From NCBI GenBank assembly GCA_025353165.1, contig JANXRE010000167.1:1-43033 (forward strand): a DNA stretch of 43,033 nucleotides, in the 5' to 3' direction. The position numbers and the translations under genes were made by a program. Under the pieces are notes generated by a model. It did not search any database and had not been told where the DNA came from. It was given only the letters and a program-made list of their open reading frames with translations. Each line of letters starts with the position of its first letter. Position 1 is the first letter of the stretch. Positions 35,124-43,033 of the stretch are shown here, in pieces. This DNA is from Acidobacteriota bacterium. GTDB taxonomy: Bacteria; Acidobacteriota; Terriglobia; Bryobacterales; Bryobacteraceae.

Positions 35124-36317
35124 ATCGGCGGTCCAGCGCTCGTCCGACGCCATCATTTCGTCCCACGTCACGACGCGCTGTTTGTAAGCGGCGGTGCGGC
35201 CCAGGATCGCAGTCAGGTTGCTCTTCACCGCTTCCTCGGCGTTGTTCAGTAGTCTGCCGGTGCGGATACTCTCCACCCACGCCTTGACGTTGTTGACGGC
35301 GCCCTGGCGGAAGGTATCGTCTTTCTCGGCGCCGAGCCACGCGGTGGAGCCGGTGATCCGGAGGAGTCCGCCATAGTGCGTGTCGGCGCAACCCTTCACG
35401 CCAAAACACCGCACGCAGAGATCGGAGAAGGAATTGGTCAACTGGTTCGAGCTGAAGTCCACCCGCACGTCGTTCGGATACCAATACGTCACCAGGAAAT
35501 GATCGTACGCATCGCCGGTGTCGTACGGAGTTCCCGACCAGTCGGCGCGGCCGCCGGTTCCGGACGCCCGCAGCGGGTGGCCCTGGAGCATCCAGTTCGT
35601 GACGTCGATGACGTGGATGTTCTGCTCGACGATGATGTCGCCGCCCAGCACGCGATCCATATAGAAGTTGAGAATACGGCCTTGTCCGGGATCCATACCC
35701 GGCTTCGATTTGTCCGGCGATGGACGGCCGGCGTAGTACAGCGTCTGGCAAAACACCGGCTTGCCGATGTCGCCGCGGTGGACGCGCCGCACCGCTTCCT
35801 GGTAAACGGGCTGCGCGCGGGTTTGGAAATCCACGAGCAGGCTGACCTTGCCCTGCGCCCTCTTCCCGGTTTCAAGGAACTGCTTGCAGCCCCAAACGTC
35901 CACGGCGACGGGCTTCGCCACGTACACGTGCTTTCCGTTGTCGACCGCCGCCCGGGCCATCTCCGGATGAAAGTACGTCGGAGTCTCGACGATCACGCCA
36001 TCCACTTTCGACGCGGCGAGTTCCTTGTACGCCGACGGCCCGTAGTACGCCCTCCCCGGATCGACCTTGAACTTCCCGGCTGTCGTATCCAGATGCTCGC
36101 GGATCACATCCGCGACAGCGACAATCTTCGCGCCGGTGAATTCGGGAAAGAACGGCCCGATCCAGTTTCCACGGCCGCCGCAGCCGATCAGCCCGAGTTC
36201 CACCGTGGAATTAGCCTGGCTGCCAAAGGCGGTCTTGGGTTTCAGAATCAGCAGACCGCCCGCCGTCCCTTTGAGAAAACTCCGGCGATCGGAGGTGGGG
36301 TTTGAGGTTTCGGACAT
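35106..36317 (-). CDS. Gfo/Idh/MocA oxidoreductase, Tat-exported
   Basis: 403 residues. A twin-arginine leader (SDRRSFLKGTAGGLLIL) is followed by the Rossmann motif LGLIGCGGRGNWIGPF, then VDGVIVETPTYFHPEMARAA and KHVYVAKPVAVD (the Lys-Pro of the family). The C-terminal domain has GGDIIVEQNIHVIDVTNWML. It belongs to the same broad family as the 21992-23317 gene but with low identity by eye. It heads a cluster with a sugar isomerase, an aldo/keto reductase and a UvrC-like gene. The set suggests processing of an unusual sugar or cyclitol; the substrate is unassigned. Confidence 0.92.
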   Translation of the reverse strand: MSETSNPTSDRRSFLKGTAGGLLILKPKTAFGSQANSTVELGLIGCGGRGNWIGPFFPEFTGAKIVAVADVIREHLDTTAGKFKVDPGRAYYGPSAYKELAASKVDGVIVETPTYFHPEMARAAVDNGKHVYVAKPVAVDVWGCKQFLETGKRAQGKVSLLVDFQTRAQPVYQEAVRRVHRGDIGKPVFCQTLYYAGRPSPDKSKPGMDPGQGRILNFYMDRVLGGDIIVEQNIHVIDVTNWMLQGHPLRASGTGGRADWSGTPYDTGDAYDHFLVTYWYPNDVRVDFSSNQLTNSFSDLCVRCFGVKGCADTHYGGLLRITGSTAWLGAEKDDTFRQGAVNNVKAWVESIRTGRLLNNAEEAVKSNLTAILGRTAAYKQRVVTWDEMMASDERWTADLKLSW

Positions 36318-36351
36318 AGGTGTCTAAGGATATATCAGATTTCTGAGAGCG

Positions 36352-36804
36352 TCAGCGTCGTTCGTACCGTCCTACGTACTCGGCTTCGGCGATGACGTGG
36401 CGCTTCATTGCGCGCTCCAGTTGATCGCGATGCACTCCCGCGTTCAGGCCGAGGTTGCCCACGTCGAGCGCGTAGAACCGGAAACAGTAACGGTGCGGCC
36501 CGTGCCCTCGAGGCGGGCAGGGGCCGCCGTAGCCCTGCTTCCCGAAACTGTTCTGGCCGCTCAGACCGATCTGCGACTGGCGCGCGCCTTCCGGCAGTTC
36601 GTGCGTCGAGCTCGGAATCTCGTAGTGCAGCCAGTGCACCCAGGTCCCGGCAGGAGCGTCGGGGCCGTCGACAATCCGCGCAAAGCTCTTCGTTTTTTCC
36701 GGCTGGCCGGACCAGCGGATTTGCGGGGAGAGATCGTCACCTTCGCAGGTGTGGCGTTTCGGAATCGCCGCGCCGTTCGCGAATGCGTCAACAAGGATTT
36801 GCAT
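36352..36804 (-). CDS. PEBP-like protein (YbhB/YbcL family)
   Basis: A 150-residue phosphatidylethanolamine-binding-protein-like fold. The ATG at 36804 is chosen; the longer frame to 36894 adds residues unlike the family and overlaps the TPR gene end. Hallmarks are IPKRHTCEGDDLSPQIRW (D-x-S-P), IVDGPDAPAGTWVHWLHYEI, and the CPPRGHGPHRYCFRFYAL motif with GPHRY. Bacterial members bind anions or phospholipid head groups; the function is unclear. It lies 86 bases downstream of the TPR gene. Confidence 0.92.
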   Translation of the reverse strand: MQILVDAFANGAAIPKRHTCEGDDLSPQIRWSGQPEKTKSFARIVDGPDAPAGTWVHWLHYEIPSSTHELPEGARQSQIGLSGQNSFGKQGYGGPCPPRGHGPHRYCFRFYALDVGNLGLNAGVHRDQLERAMKRHVIAEAEYVGRYERR

Positions 36805-36890
36805 AACGGTGCCTCGCCCACAGTGTACGACCGGGGGACAATGCAGATGTGGAGCTTCTGGTAGCGTTGTCCAAACTCCAGGATGTTCGC

Positions 36891-37973
36891 TCACGGAGCG
36901 AAGGTTGGCGGAGTTGCCTGCACTTTGTGAAGTGTGTCTTCGCTGTCCTTCTGCAAGACCCGCTCGACGGCCGCGAGCTCGGTTTTCGCTTCCTGCTCCC
37001 GGCCGGTGTCCCGATACAGGCGAGCGAGGCGAAAGCGGGCGTCGGTGCGGGAGGGGTCGAGGCGGACAGCTTCCTTAAGGTGCCGGATGGCTCGGGCGTA
37101 GTTTCCCTTCTGCGCGTAGAGGATCCCCAGGTCAAGATGCGCGAGCCGCAGGCTCGAATTCAACTCGACCGCGTGCTCGAGCAGCGGCTGGGCGGCGACT
37201 CCATCACCGCGTTTCAGCAGCACGTCGCCTAGCCAGGCGGCGGCCTTTGCGTGAGAGCGATCATGAGACAGTTCAGCGCGGAACTCGGCCTCAGCTTCCT
37301 CGTCGCGGTGCGCCTTCCATAGCAGATAGCCGAGCCCGAAATGGACATCCGGCTCGTTCGGCTGGCTCAGGGCCGCCGCCTGCATTTCGGCGATGGCTTC
37401 TTCGGAGCGGCCGAGACCGTCGAGGGCTTGGGCGGTGAGCACATGGGTGGGCGCGGCGTCGGGCTGCTCGCGCAAGAGCCACTCGAACTGCCGGAGGGCG
37501 AGGTCGTACCGGCCGGACCGAAGGGCGCTTTGCGCGAGAACGTAGCGTAGCTGCTTGTTGCCTGTGTCGGCTTCGACCGCGGCCGCGAGGTACGGCGCGG
37601 CCGCGGCGTACAGGCCCCCGCCGTAGTAGCTCATACCGAGCAGGATGCGGGCCTGCTTGTTCGAAGGGTCCAGCGACAGTGCTTTGCGGAACGGTGCGAT
37701 AGCAGTAGTGAAGTGGCCCTGCTTGAATTCGGCGAGGCCGAGATTCATCTGGATCGGCGCAGCCTTCGCGTTGATCGCGATCGCCTTGCGATAGCAGTCG
37801 GCGGCTTCGGCGTAGCGTTCCTGGCGGGAGAGCGCAAGGCCCGCGTCGGCGAGCGCCTTGAAGTCTCCCGGGGAGGCCGGACAGGCGGGAGCCCCAGCCC
37901 AGCCGAACACCGGGCAAATCACAAAAAACAGACCCCCGACGCCCTGCAGGCGCCGGGAGTACGGTTTGGTCAT
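36891..37973 (-). CDS. exported tetratricopeptide-repeat protein
   Basis: 360 residues with a signal peptide (VGGLFFVICPVFGWAGA) and about eight TPR units from residue 38 on. Examples are AEAADCYRKAIAINAKAAPI, TAIAPFRKALSLDPSNKQA, RAIRHLKEAVRLDPSRTDAR. The repeats make a right-handed superhelix for protein binding in the periplasm. It starts 8 bases after the stop of the TonB receptor gene, so it is in the same operon and might contact that receptor or an associated complex. No enzymatic domain. Confidence 0.9.
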   Translation of the reverse strand: MTKPYSRRLQGVGGLFFVICPVFGWAGAPACPASPGDFKALADAGLALSRQERYAEAADCYRKAIAINAKAAPIQMNLGLAEFKQGHFTTAIAPFRKALSLDPSNKQARILLGMSYYGGGLYAAAAPYLAAAVEADTGNKQLRYVLAQSALRSGRYDLALRQFEWLLREQPDAAPTHVLTAQALDGLGRSEEAIAEMQAAALSQPNEPDVHFGLGYLLWKAHRDEEAEAEFRAELSHDRSHAKAAAWLGDVLLKRGDGVAAQPLLEHAVELNSSLRLAHLDLGILYAQKGNYARAIRHLKEAVRLDPSRTDARFRLARLYRDTGREQEAKTELAAVERVLQKDSEDTLHKVQATPPTFAP

Positions 37974-37980
37974 GTCACGG

Positions 37981-40900
37981 TTAGAAGAGGAACTTCAGGG
38001 CGAGCTGCCACACCCGAGGATCATAGGTGCTGGTAACCTTGCCGAAGTTCTGGCTGTTGAAGCCCGTCTCTACCCCGTGGAACTGGGTGTGGTTGAAGGC
38101 GTTGAACGACTCCGCCCGGAACTGCAAGCGCGCGCCTTCGGGATAGCTGCTGCCGAACGGGATACGGAAGGACTTGAACAGCGACAGGTTGAAGTTAGTG
38201 CGCCCCGGGCCGCGCAACAGGCCGCGCCCGGCGCTGCCGAAAGCAAGCGGGGCAGGAATCCCGAATGCGCCGGAGCTGAACCACTCGTCGATGGTTTTCG
38301 GGTAACTAACCGGACCGATAACATCCGGACGCGAGTTGCCGCCGCCGATTCCCAGGTTGTCAGAGCCCAACCCAGGAGTCATCGGCGTCCCGGTCTGCAT
38401 CAGAGTGATGCCGGAAAACTCCCAACTTCCGAGGAGGGAACCGGCCAGGCCTTCCTTGTGCCTGAGAATGGGGAGCTGGTAGATGTAATTCAAGCTCAGG
38501 ATATGGCGGCGGTCGAGGTCGCTCGGACCGTAATCATACCGTCGATCAAACGGGTTGGAGACGTACGTGAAGTCGCCGCTGCCGTAGTCCAGGCTGTGCG
38601 ACCAGGTGTAGGAAGCCTGCAGCGTCAGATCCCGCCAGGCATCGATGCGGAAACTCGTCTGTAGAGAGTTGTAATTGGAGCCGGCCGCTGTCTCGCCAAT
38701 CTGTATGCTGGAGTATCCGAGGTAAGGACGTGCCAGGTTCGTGTCGTACTTGCCATCCCTGATCGCGAGACGGTTCGGATTGCCCAGCGAGACCGCATTC
38801 AACTCCCGATTGTCCCGTTGATGGTAGTTCGAATTGCCGACGTAGGCCATGCTGAAGACGGCATTTTTGTTGATCTGTCTCTGAATGCCGAAGTTCCATT
38901 GCATGGAGGTCGGCAGCTTGTAGTCGTCAAACGCCAGGGCGGTAACTCCAGCGGGGAAGATCGGCACCGAAGCCTTCTGTCCGTTGATCGCGCTGGTTGA
39001 CGGATCGGAAAAGTAGACGCTGTTCACGCTCGGGTTGAACGAGAAGGGCGGGTTCGGCCCCGTGTTGTACACGTCGTTGCCTTGAATTCGCTCAAAAAAC
39101 ATCCCGAAACCGCCGCGAACGATGGTCTTGCTGTTTCCGGTCAGGTCATAGGCAAAACCGACGCGCGGCGCGAACGTGTTGAAGTAGTTCTTCACCATGC
39201 CCGCGGGCGTCCCGTTCTGGCCGGCGACAACCACGCCATTCAAGTAGAACGGGACGTCTGACAGCGGCACTCCCGTAACCTTTTGGAACCCGGGCCCGGC
39301 CGGGTTGAGACTGCCATCGGAGTTAAATTGCGGCGCCTTGGCCGGATCGTATTTGTCCGGATAGAAATTCGACATGCGATTGTTCCTCTCGATGACATGC
39401 GGAATGGCATCCCATCGCACAGCGAGGTTTAAGGTCAGGCGGTTTCGGATTCGCCAATTGTCCGCGGCGTAGAGGGAGTAACTGTTGTTCTTCCAGTAGC
39501 CGATATCCTGGATAGCCAATTCGCTGTAGCTCTTGGCATACCCCAGCAGGAAGTCGGCGACGGCGTTGCCGGTGAAAGTCCCGTCAAAGTTGTAGCTCCC
39601 CTGTGTGTTGCCGAAGATCTGCTGATCTTTCGTATAGACCATCCACTGGCCGCCGAACTTGAAATTATGGGCCCCCTTGGTCCAGGAAAGGTCGTCGCGG
39701 ATTTGGTGATCATTGGCTTTGTTGACCCAGGGCCAAGAGGCGTTCTGGTAATTCACTCCATACGCGCCGCCGAGGTTGATGTCTGGTAGCCGGCTCAACG
39801 CATTCTCCGGGTAGAATTGCTTGACGCTCCATCCGGAAGGTTGAGCGAAAAGGCCGACCGGGTTCAAATTGATCTTGTTCCCGTTGTAGTTCCACGCAGT
39901 TTCGTTAACCAGGGTAGGGCTGATGGTCTGGGTCAGCTTGACCACCGCGCTCCAGGACGGGTTCTGGAAATCGGTCCACAATGTCGGATATGTGGACCCG
40001 GCCCACAGCGTCGTATTGGTCTGCTGGTCGGTGCCGTCGTGAATCATGTGTCCCATGATCGATAACTTGCTGTTGAAGTAGTGGTCGATCCGCAAGATGG
40101 TCTCGGGCACGTTGGTGGGCGCTCCCCGCGAACCCGAGAAATTGTTGTTAGGGGCGTTGGGCAGAGGCATGGCGCCTGAAGCGAGGAAGAGTTGAGCGTT
40201 CGGATCGAGTAGGGACGACGGGATCTTGTTGCCCGGAAACGCCTTCCCTGGCGTCAGTCCGAGCGCTTCGAACCTCGCGATCTGAGCGAGATCCTGAGTG
40301 TCCGGGACAAGCACCGTCGATTTCAGCGCGCCGAAATCTCCACTTCGCTGAGCCTGCGGAATCGCCGGGGCGAATACCTGCGACCCGAGTACAAACTTCC
40401 TCCATTCCTGGTTGACGAAGAAGAAGGTTTTGTTCCTTTCCTTGTTGTAGACCTTGGGAATCCACGCAGGGCCGCCGACGTTGAAGCCGTAGACATTCGA
40501 GCGCAGCTTTGGTTTCGGCGAACCATTCAGGTTGGCGAAATAGTTGTTCGCGTCGAGAGCGTCGTTGCGGAATAGTTCCCATGCCGAGCCGTGGTACTGG
40601 CTCGAGCCGGACTTGATGATCAGGTTGATGGTTCCACCGGAGCCGAGGCCAAAGTCAGCACCGGAGTTGCTGGTCAGGGTCTTGAACTCGCTGATTGCAT
40701 CCATAGAGGGCATCATGGTGACGCATCCGCCGCAGCCGCGGTCGTAGTTCTCGCCGCCGTCGATCATCCACACGTTGTGGTCGGGGCGCTGGCCGTTGAA
40801 ACTGATGTAGGTACTCCCGCCGACGCCGATCGGCAGGTTGAAGTCGGGAAGGTCCGATGAAGCGCCCGTGCCCAAAATCGCCAGAGCCGCGATGTGCCGC

Positions 40901-41334
40901 CCGTTCACGGCCAGCTGCGCCACCTGGCGGCCAGAGATGGTGTCGCTGACCTCGCTTGTATCAGACTGTACCTGAATGGCGTCGGCCGCGACGGTGACAC
41001 TTTCAGACAATTCGCCGATCTGCATAGTAGCGTCGATGCGCACGGTGTCGTTCGAATTGAGGACGAGCCCCGTCCGATCGTACGTCTTGAAGCCTTTCTG
41101 TTCGATCCTGATCGAGTAGGGGCCAATCAGAAGATCCGGTGCAGTGTAGTTTCCGGCGCTGTTGGTTTGCAGTGAGCGTTGGACTTGAGTTGCGGTGTTC
41201 GTGACAATCACACGAGCGTCGGGCACCACGGCACCCGTATTGTCCGTAACAGTTCCGAGAAGGGTGGCAGTTTGGGCGAAAGCGCAGACGCCCGTCACCG
41301 CCAGAAAGATTAATATCCTGAGTCGGTTCACCAT
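37981..41334 (-). CDS. Oar-like TonB-dependent receptor with N-terminal carboxypeptidase-regulatory domain
   Basis: An 1117-residue outer membrane protein. A signal peptide (RILIFLAVTGVCAFA) is followed by a CarboxypepD-reg-like beta-sandwich (about 22-110: LLGTVTDNTGAVVPDARVIV). The TonB plug (about 115-260) has the ISGRQVAQLAVNGRH and AISEFKTLTSNSGADFG segments. A large beta-barrel ends in LALKFLF with the terminal aromatic. This domain order is typical of Oar-type receptors expanded in Acidobacteriota. The ligand (peptide, glycan or siderophore) is unknown; no SusD partner is present. AGGGG precedes the ATG, and a clear promoter lies upstream. Confidence 0.93.
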   Translation of the reverse strand: MVNRLRILIFLAVTGVCAFAQTATLLGTVTDNTGAVVPDARVIVTNTATQVQRSLQTNSAGNYTAPDLLIGPYSIRIEQKGFKTYDRTGLVLNSNDTVRIDATMQIGELSESVTVAADAIQVQSDTSEVSDTISGRQVAQLAVNGRHIAALAILGTGASSDLPDFNLPIGVGGSTYISFNGQRPDHNVWMIDGGENYDRGCGGCVTMMPSMDAISEFKTLTSNSGADFGLGSGGTINLIIKSGSSQYHGSAWELFRNDALDANNYFANLNGSPKPKLRSNVYGFNVGGPAWIPKVYNKERNKTFFFVNQEWRKFVLGSQVFAPAIPQAQRSGDFGALKSTVLVPDTQDLAQIARFEALGLTPGKAFPGNKIPSSLLDPNAQLFLASGAMPLPNAPNNNFSGSRGAPTNVPETILRIDHYFNSKLSIMGHMIHDGTDQQTNTTLWAGSTYPTLWTDFQNPSWSAVVKLTQTISPTLVNETAWNYNGNKINLNPVGLFAQPSGWSVKQFYPENALSRLPDINLGGAYGVNYQNASWPWVNKANDHQIRDDLSWTKGAHNFKFGGQWMVYTKDQQIFGNTQGSYNFDGTFTGNAVADFLLGYAKSYSELAIQDIGYWKNNSYSLYAADNWRIRNRLTLNLAVRWDAIPHVIERNNRMSNFYPDKYDPAKAPQFNSDGSLNPAGPGFQKVTGVPLSDVPFYLNGVVVAGQNGTPAGMVKNYFNTFAPRVGFAYDLTGNSKTIVRGGFGMFFERIQGNDVYNTGPNPPFSFNPSVNSVYFSDPSTSAINGQKASVPIFPAGVTALAFDDYKLPTSMQWNFGIQRQINKNAVFSMAYVGNSNYHQRDNRELNAVSLGNPNRLAIRDGKYDTNLARPYLGYSSIQIGETAAGSNYNSLQTSFRIDAWRDLTLQASYTWSHSLDYGSGDFTYVSNPFDRRYDYGPSDLDRRHILSLNYIYQLPILRHKEGLAGSLLGSWEFSGITLMQTGTPMTPGLGSDNLGIGGGNSRPDVIGPVSYPKTIDEWFSSGAFGIPAPLAFGSAGRGLLRGPGRTNFNLSLFKSFRIPFGSSYPEGARLQFRAESFNAFNHTQFHGVETGFNSQNFGKVTSTYDPRVWQLALKFLF

Positions 41335-41362
41335 ATAATTCCCCTTTTGTCAACCTAAGGCG

Positions 41363-41391
41363 AGATTAAAACGATTCAGAGCCGTCGTCAA
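41363..41391 (-). promoter_or_regulatory. sigma-70 promoter of the TonB-receptor operon
   Basis: On the minus strand TTGACG (41386-41391) and TAATCT (41363-41368) are spaced by 17 bases, about 30 bases before the receptor ATG. Just upstream (41418-41438) the plus strand shows a direct repeat TTATTCTGA / TTAATCTGA with a 12-base period in an A+T-rich patch, a possible operator. Confidence 0.65.
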
Positions 41392-41511
41392 GCGCTATTT
41401 TAAGAGATCAAAAAGGATTATTCTGATGGTTAATCTGAATTACACAAACATGCGAGCTTGCAGAACAAAAATATCGGCACGCATCCGTGAATATGCTGCC
41501 GCCGTGGCACG

Positions 41512-41733
41512 ATGAAAACTATGAGCGAGTTCCACCCGAGCTATCTAATCAACGCCGCCGCTTACGCCGCCGCCGGCGTGCTGCTCTTCATCCTGGTGTT
41601 CCTCGCTCTCGACCGGATGATCCCCCACGGCCTGCGCAGGCAAATCGTCGAGGAGAAGAACGTCGCGCTCGCGGTGCTCATCGGCTTGATGAGCATCGCC
41701 GTCGGCCTGATTATTGCTTCGGCTTTCCATTGA
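41512..41733 (+). CDS. DUF350-family small membrane protein
   Basis: 73 residues with two hydrophobic spans (AAAYAAAGVLLFILVFLAL and NVALAVLIGLMSIAVGLIIA) separated by a basic/acidic loop (DRMIPHGLRRQIVEEKNV). This fits a single DUF350 unit; the E-E-K-N-V-A loop is typical of the family. The function is not established. It converges with the acetate-kinase-family gene and overlaps its end by 23 bases. Confidence 0.8.
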   Translation: MKTMSEFHPSYLINAAAYAAAGVLLFILVFLALDRMIPHGLRRQIVEEKNVALAVLIGLMSIAVGLIIASAFH

Positions 41734-42925
41734 GCAGGCGGACGCACTCCCGCGCGATCGCCCAATCCTCGTCCGTGTGCGCGACAATCACCCGCACGGC
41801 GGAGTCGCGCTCCGCGATGTCTTTGTCCATCGGCGAATCCTCGTTGGCGGCGCTGTCCAGCCGGATCCCGAGGAAGGAAAGCTGCCGGCATACGCGATCC
41901 CGCAGGGGAGTGCAGTTCTCGCCGACTCCAGCCGTAAACACTAATGCGTCCAGGCCCCCAAGACTGGCCGTCATCGCGCCGATCAAGCGGCACAGCCGGT
42001 GTACGTAAACGTCGAACGCCAGCTTCGCGCGGGCATTTCCCTTTTCGATCGCCGTCAGCACTTCCCGCATGTCGGCCGACACGCCGGAGAGTCCCAGCAA
42101 GCCCGATTCCTTGTTCAGAATGTGGTCGAGTTGATCCGCGCCGTATCCGCAGTTCCGCACCAGGTGAATGATGATCCCGGGGTCGATGGAGCCGGACCGG
42201 CTTCCCATCATGAGTCCTTCCAGCGGGGTGAATCCCATCGTGGTGTCGACGCTCTTGCCGTCCAGCACCGCCGCGAGCGAAGCGCCGTTGCCCAGATGGC
42301 AGGTGATCATGCGAAGGCCGGCGAGGTCCCGCCCCATGATTCCAGCCGCCCGGCGTGAAACGTACTGGTGACTGATGCCGTGGAAGCCGTACCGCCGGAT
42401 GCCCTCCTCGAACCAGGCATACGGGCCGGGATAAGCCTCGGCGGCGGGAGTCATCGTCGCGTGGAATGCCGTGTCGAAGACCGCCACCTGAGGCACGCCG
42501 GGCCCCAAGTTGCGCTCGGTGGCTTCGATGGCTTCGAGTTCGAGCCGATTGTGCTCCGGAGCGTACTGCGCGAGCTTGGCAATCTCCTGCTTGACCTCGG
42601 GCGTAATCCGCGTCGTGTCGCGGAAGGACTTACCGCCGTGAACCACGCGGTGTCCCACCATGTCCACCCGGCCTTTCGACTCCAGCAGCGACCGGAGCAC
42701 CGGATCGAGCACCTCTTGCGAGGTTTCGATCTTCATCTCGGTCTCGGTCGCCGTTCTGCCCGACTTGCGGATCGAAACCACGGCCTTGCCCGGATAGCGG
42801 CCCCAATCCACTCGCGCTTCCCAGGCCGGAAGCGGCGGGAGGTCCGGCAAATCGTCCCCGTTGATTTTGTGGAGCACCGCCTTCAGGCCGCTCGAGCCGC
42901 CGTTCAGAACGAGTATGTTCGGCAT
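41711..42925 (-). CDS. ackA: acetate/propionate kinase family protein
   Basis: 404 residues of the acetokinase family (acetate + ATP to acetyl phosphate + ADP, or the reverse). N-terminal signature ILVLNGGSSGLKAVL, with Asn8 kept but the usual S-S-S reduced to S-S-G. HRVVHGGKSF contains the substrate Arg, VAVFDTAFHATM the catalytic Asp, and RRYGFHGISHQYV and CHLGNGAS the His and phosphate-binding loop. GLMMGSRSGSIDPGI keeps the second Arg, with Ser where Asp is common. ALVFTAGVGEN and HTDEDWAIA contain the metal Glu. Acetyl- or propionyl-phosphate metabolism is likely; no pta or phosphoketolase gene is in the window. Confidence 0.92.
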   Translation of the reverse strand: MPNILVLNGGSSGLKAVLHKINGDDLPDLPPLPAWEARVDWGRYPGKAVVSIRKSGRTATETEMKIETSQEVLDPVLRSLLESKGRVDMVGHRVVHGGKSFRDTTRITPEVKQEIAKLAQYAPEHNRLELEAIEATERNLGPGVPQVAVFDTAFHATMTPAAEAYPGPYAWFEEGIRRYGFHGISHQYVSRRAAGIMGRDLAGLRMITCHLGNGASLAAVLDGKSVDTTMGFTPLEGLMMGSRSGSIDPGIIIHLVRNCGYGADQLDHILNKESGLLGLSGVSADMREVLTAIEKGNARAKLAFDVYVHRLCRLIGAMTASLGGLDALVFTAGVGENCTPLRDRVCRQLSFLGIRLDSAANEDSPMDKDIAERDSAVRVIVAHTDEDWAIARECVRLLNGKPKQ

Positions 42926-42956
42926 GAACTTAGTAACCGTGTCATTTCAACGTGGC

Positions 42957-42997
42957 GCACGCACTCGTGCGTGCCGCGTCGGCACTCATGCCGACGC
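42957..42997 (+). repeat. double-hairpin dispersed repeat, copy 2
   Basis: GCACGCAC (42957-42964) pairs with GTGCGTGC (42967-42974). GCGTCGGCA (42976-42984) pairs with TGCCGACGC (42989-42997). It is the inverted relative of 11274-11314, nearly identical across the first hairpin. It lies about 30 bases upstream of the acetate-kinase-family start. Confidence 0.75.
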
Positions 42998-43033
42998 CCG
43001 TTTTCTTCCGTCGCACAGGTGTCGAGACGAGTC

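Overview
The window looks like a chromosome segment from an Acidobacteriota member, probably of the Solibacter/Bryobacter (Bryobacterales) type. The evidence is the high G+C content, an ADOP-type orphan MacB/FtsX permease paired with a PadR regulator, an Oar-like TonB receptor with an N-terminal carboxypeptidase-regulatory domain, Tat-exported Gfo/Idh/MocA oxidoreductases and a sugar isomerase, frequent GTG/TTG starts, and ATGA/GTGA stop-start overlaps. This assignment rests on gene content, not on a database search. No rRNA, tRNA or CRISPR array was seen.

Layout. 49-1812: a divergent lipid pair (MGDG-synthase/MurG-like glycosyltransferase and PAP2 phosphatase). 1813-2526: about 700 bases without a convincing gene, holding a possible membrane-protein remnant on the minus strand. 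2527-9348: a heavy-metal (Cu/Ag type) RND efflux operon cusC-cusB-cusA, followed by an exported protein of unknown function with two PH-like halves. 9290-11180: a heavily decayed IS21-family element (istA/istB) with deletions, frameshifts and an internal inverted segment; it appears to truncate the end of the efflux operon. 11274-11314: a double-hairpin dispersed repeat with a second copy, inverted, at 42957-42997.

11329-17341: the core information-processing block rpoD-dnaG on the minus strand, then an O-methyltransferase and glgC, with rpsU divergent on the plus strand (a split version of the classic rpsU-dnaG-rpoD operon). 17404-18022: a broken NAD(P)-binding epimerase-like gene. 18032-20965: PadR regulator and ADOP permease with a good promoter overlapped by an inverted repeat. 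21322-26070: a YhhN lysoplasmalogenase-like membrane protein, a Gfo/Idh/MocA oxidoreductase, and a translationally coupled MoxR/ChlI-like ATPase plus VWA protein. 26081-26650: a HicAB toxin-antitoxin locus in which hicB carries a one-base frameshift and a second HicB-like gene lies convergent to it.

26712-32062, all minus: cell-envelope and membrane functions (uppS-cdsA; site-2 protease, two glycosyltransferases and prepilin peptidase in one coupled run; HU with a strong promoter). 32249-36317, minus: an oxidoreductase, isomerase and aldo/keto reductase cluster ending in a short UvrC-like protein that keeps the four Fe-S cysteines but lacks the C-terminal nuclease half. 36352-41334, minus: a PEBP protein, and an Oar-like TonB receptor followed by a TPR protein. 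41512-42925: a DUF350 protein convergent with an acetate-kinase-family gene.

I did not find a clearly new multi-gene defence or mobile system. The best leads are the UvrC-like Fe-S protein coupled to sugar metabolism, the PH-like duplicated protein on the efflux operon, the ATPase/VWA pair with an altered Walker B and a Cys cluster, the double-hairpin repeat with compensatory stem changes, and the rearranged IS21 element.
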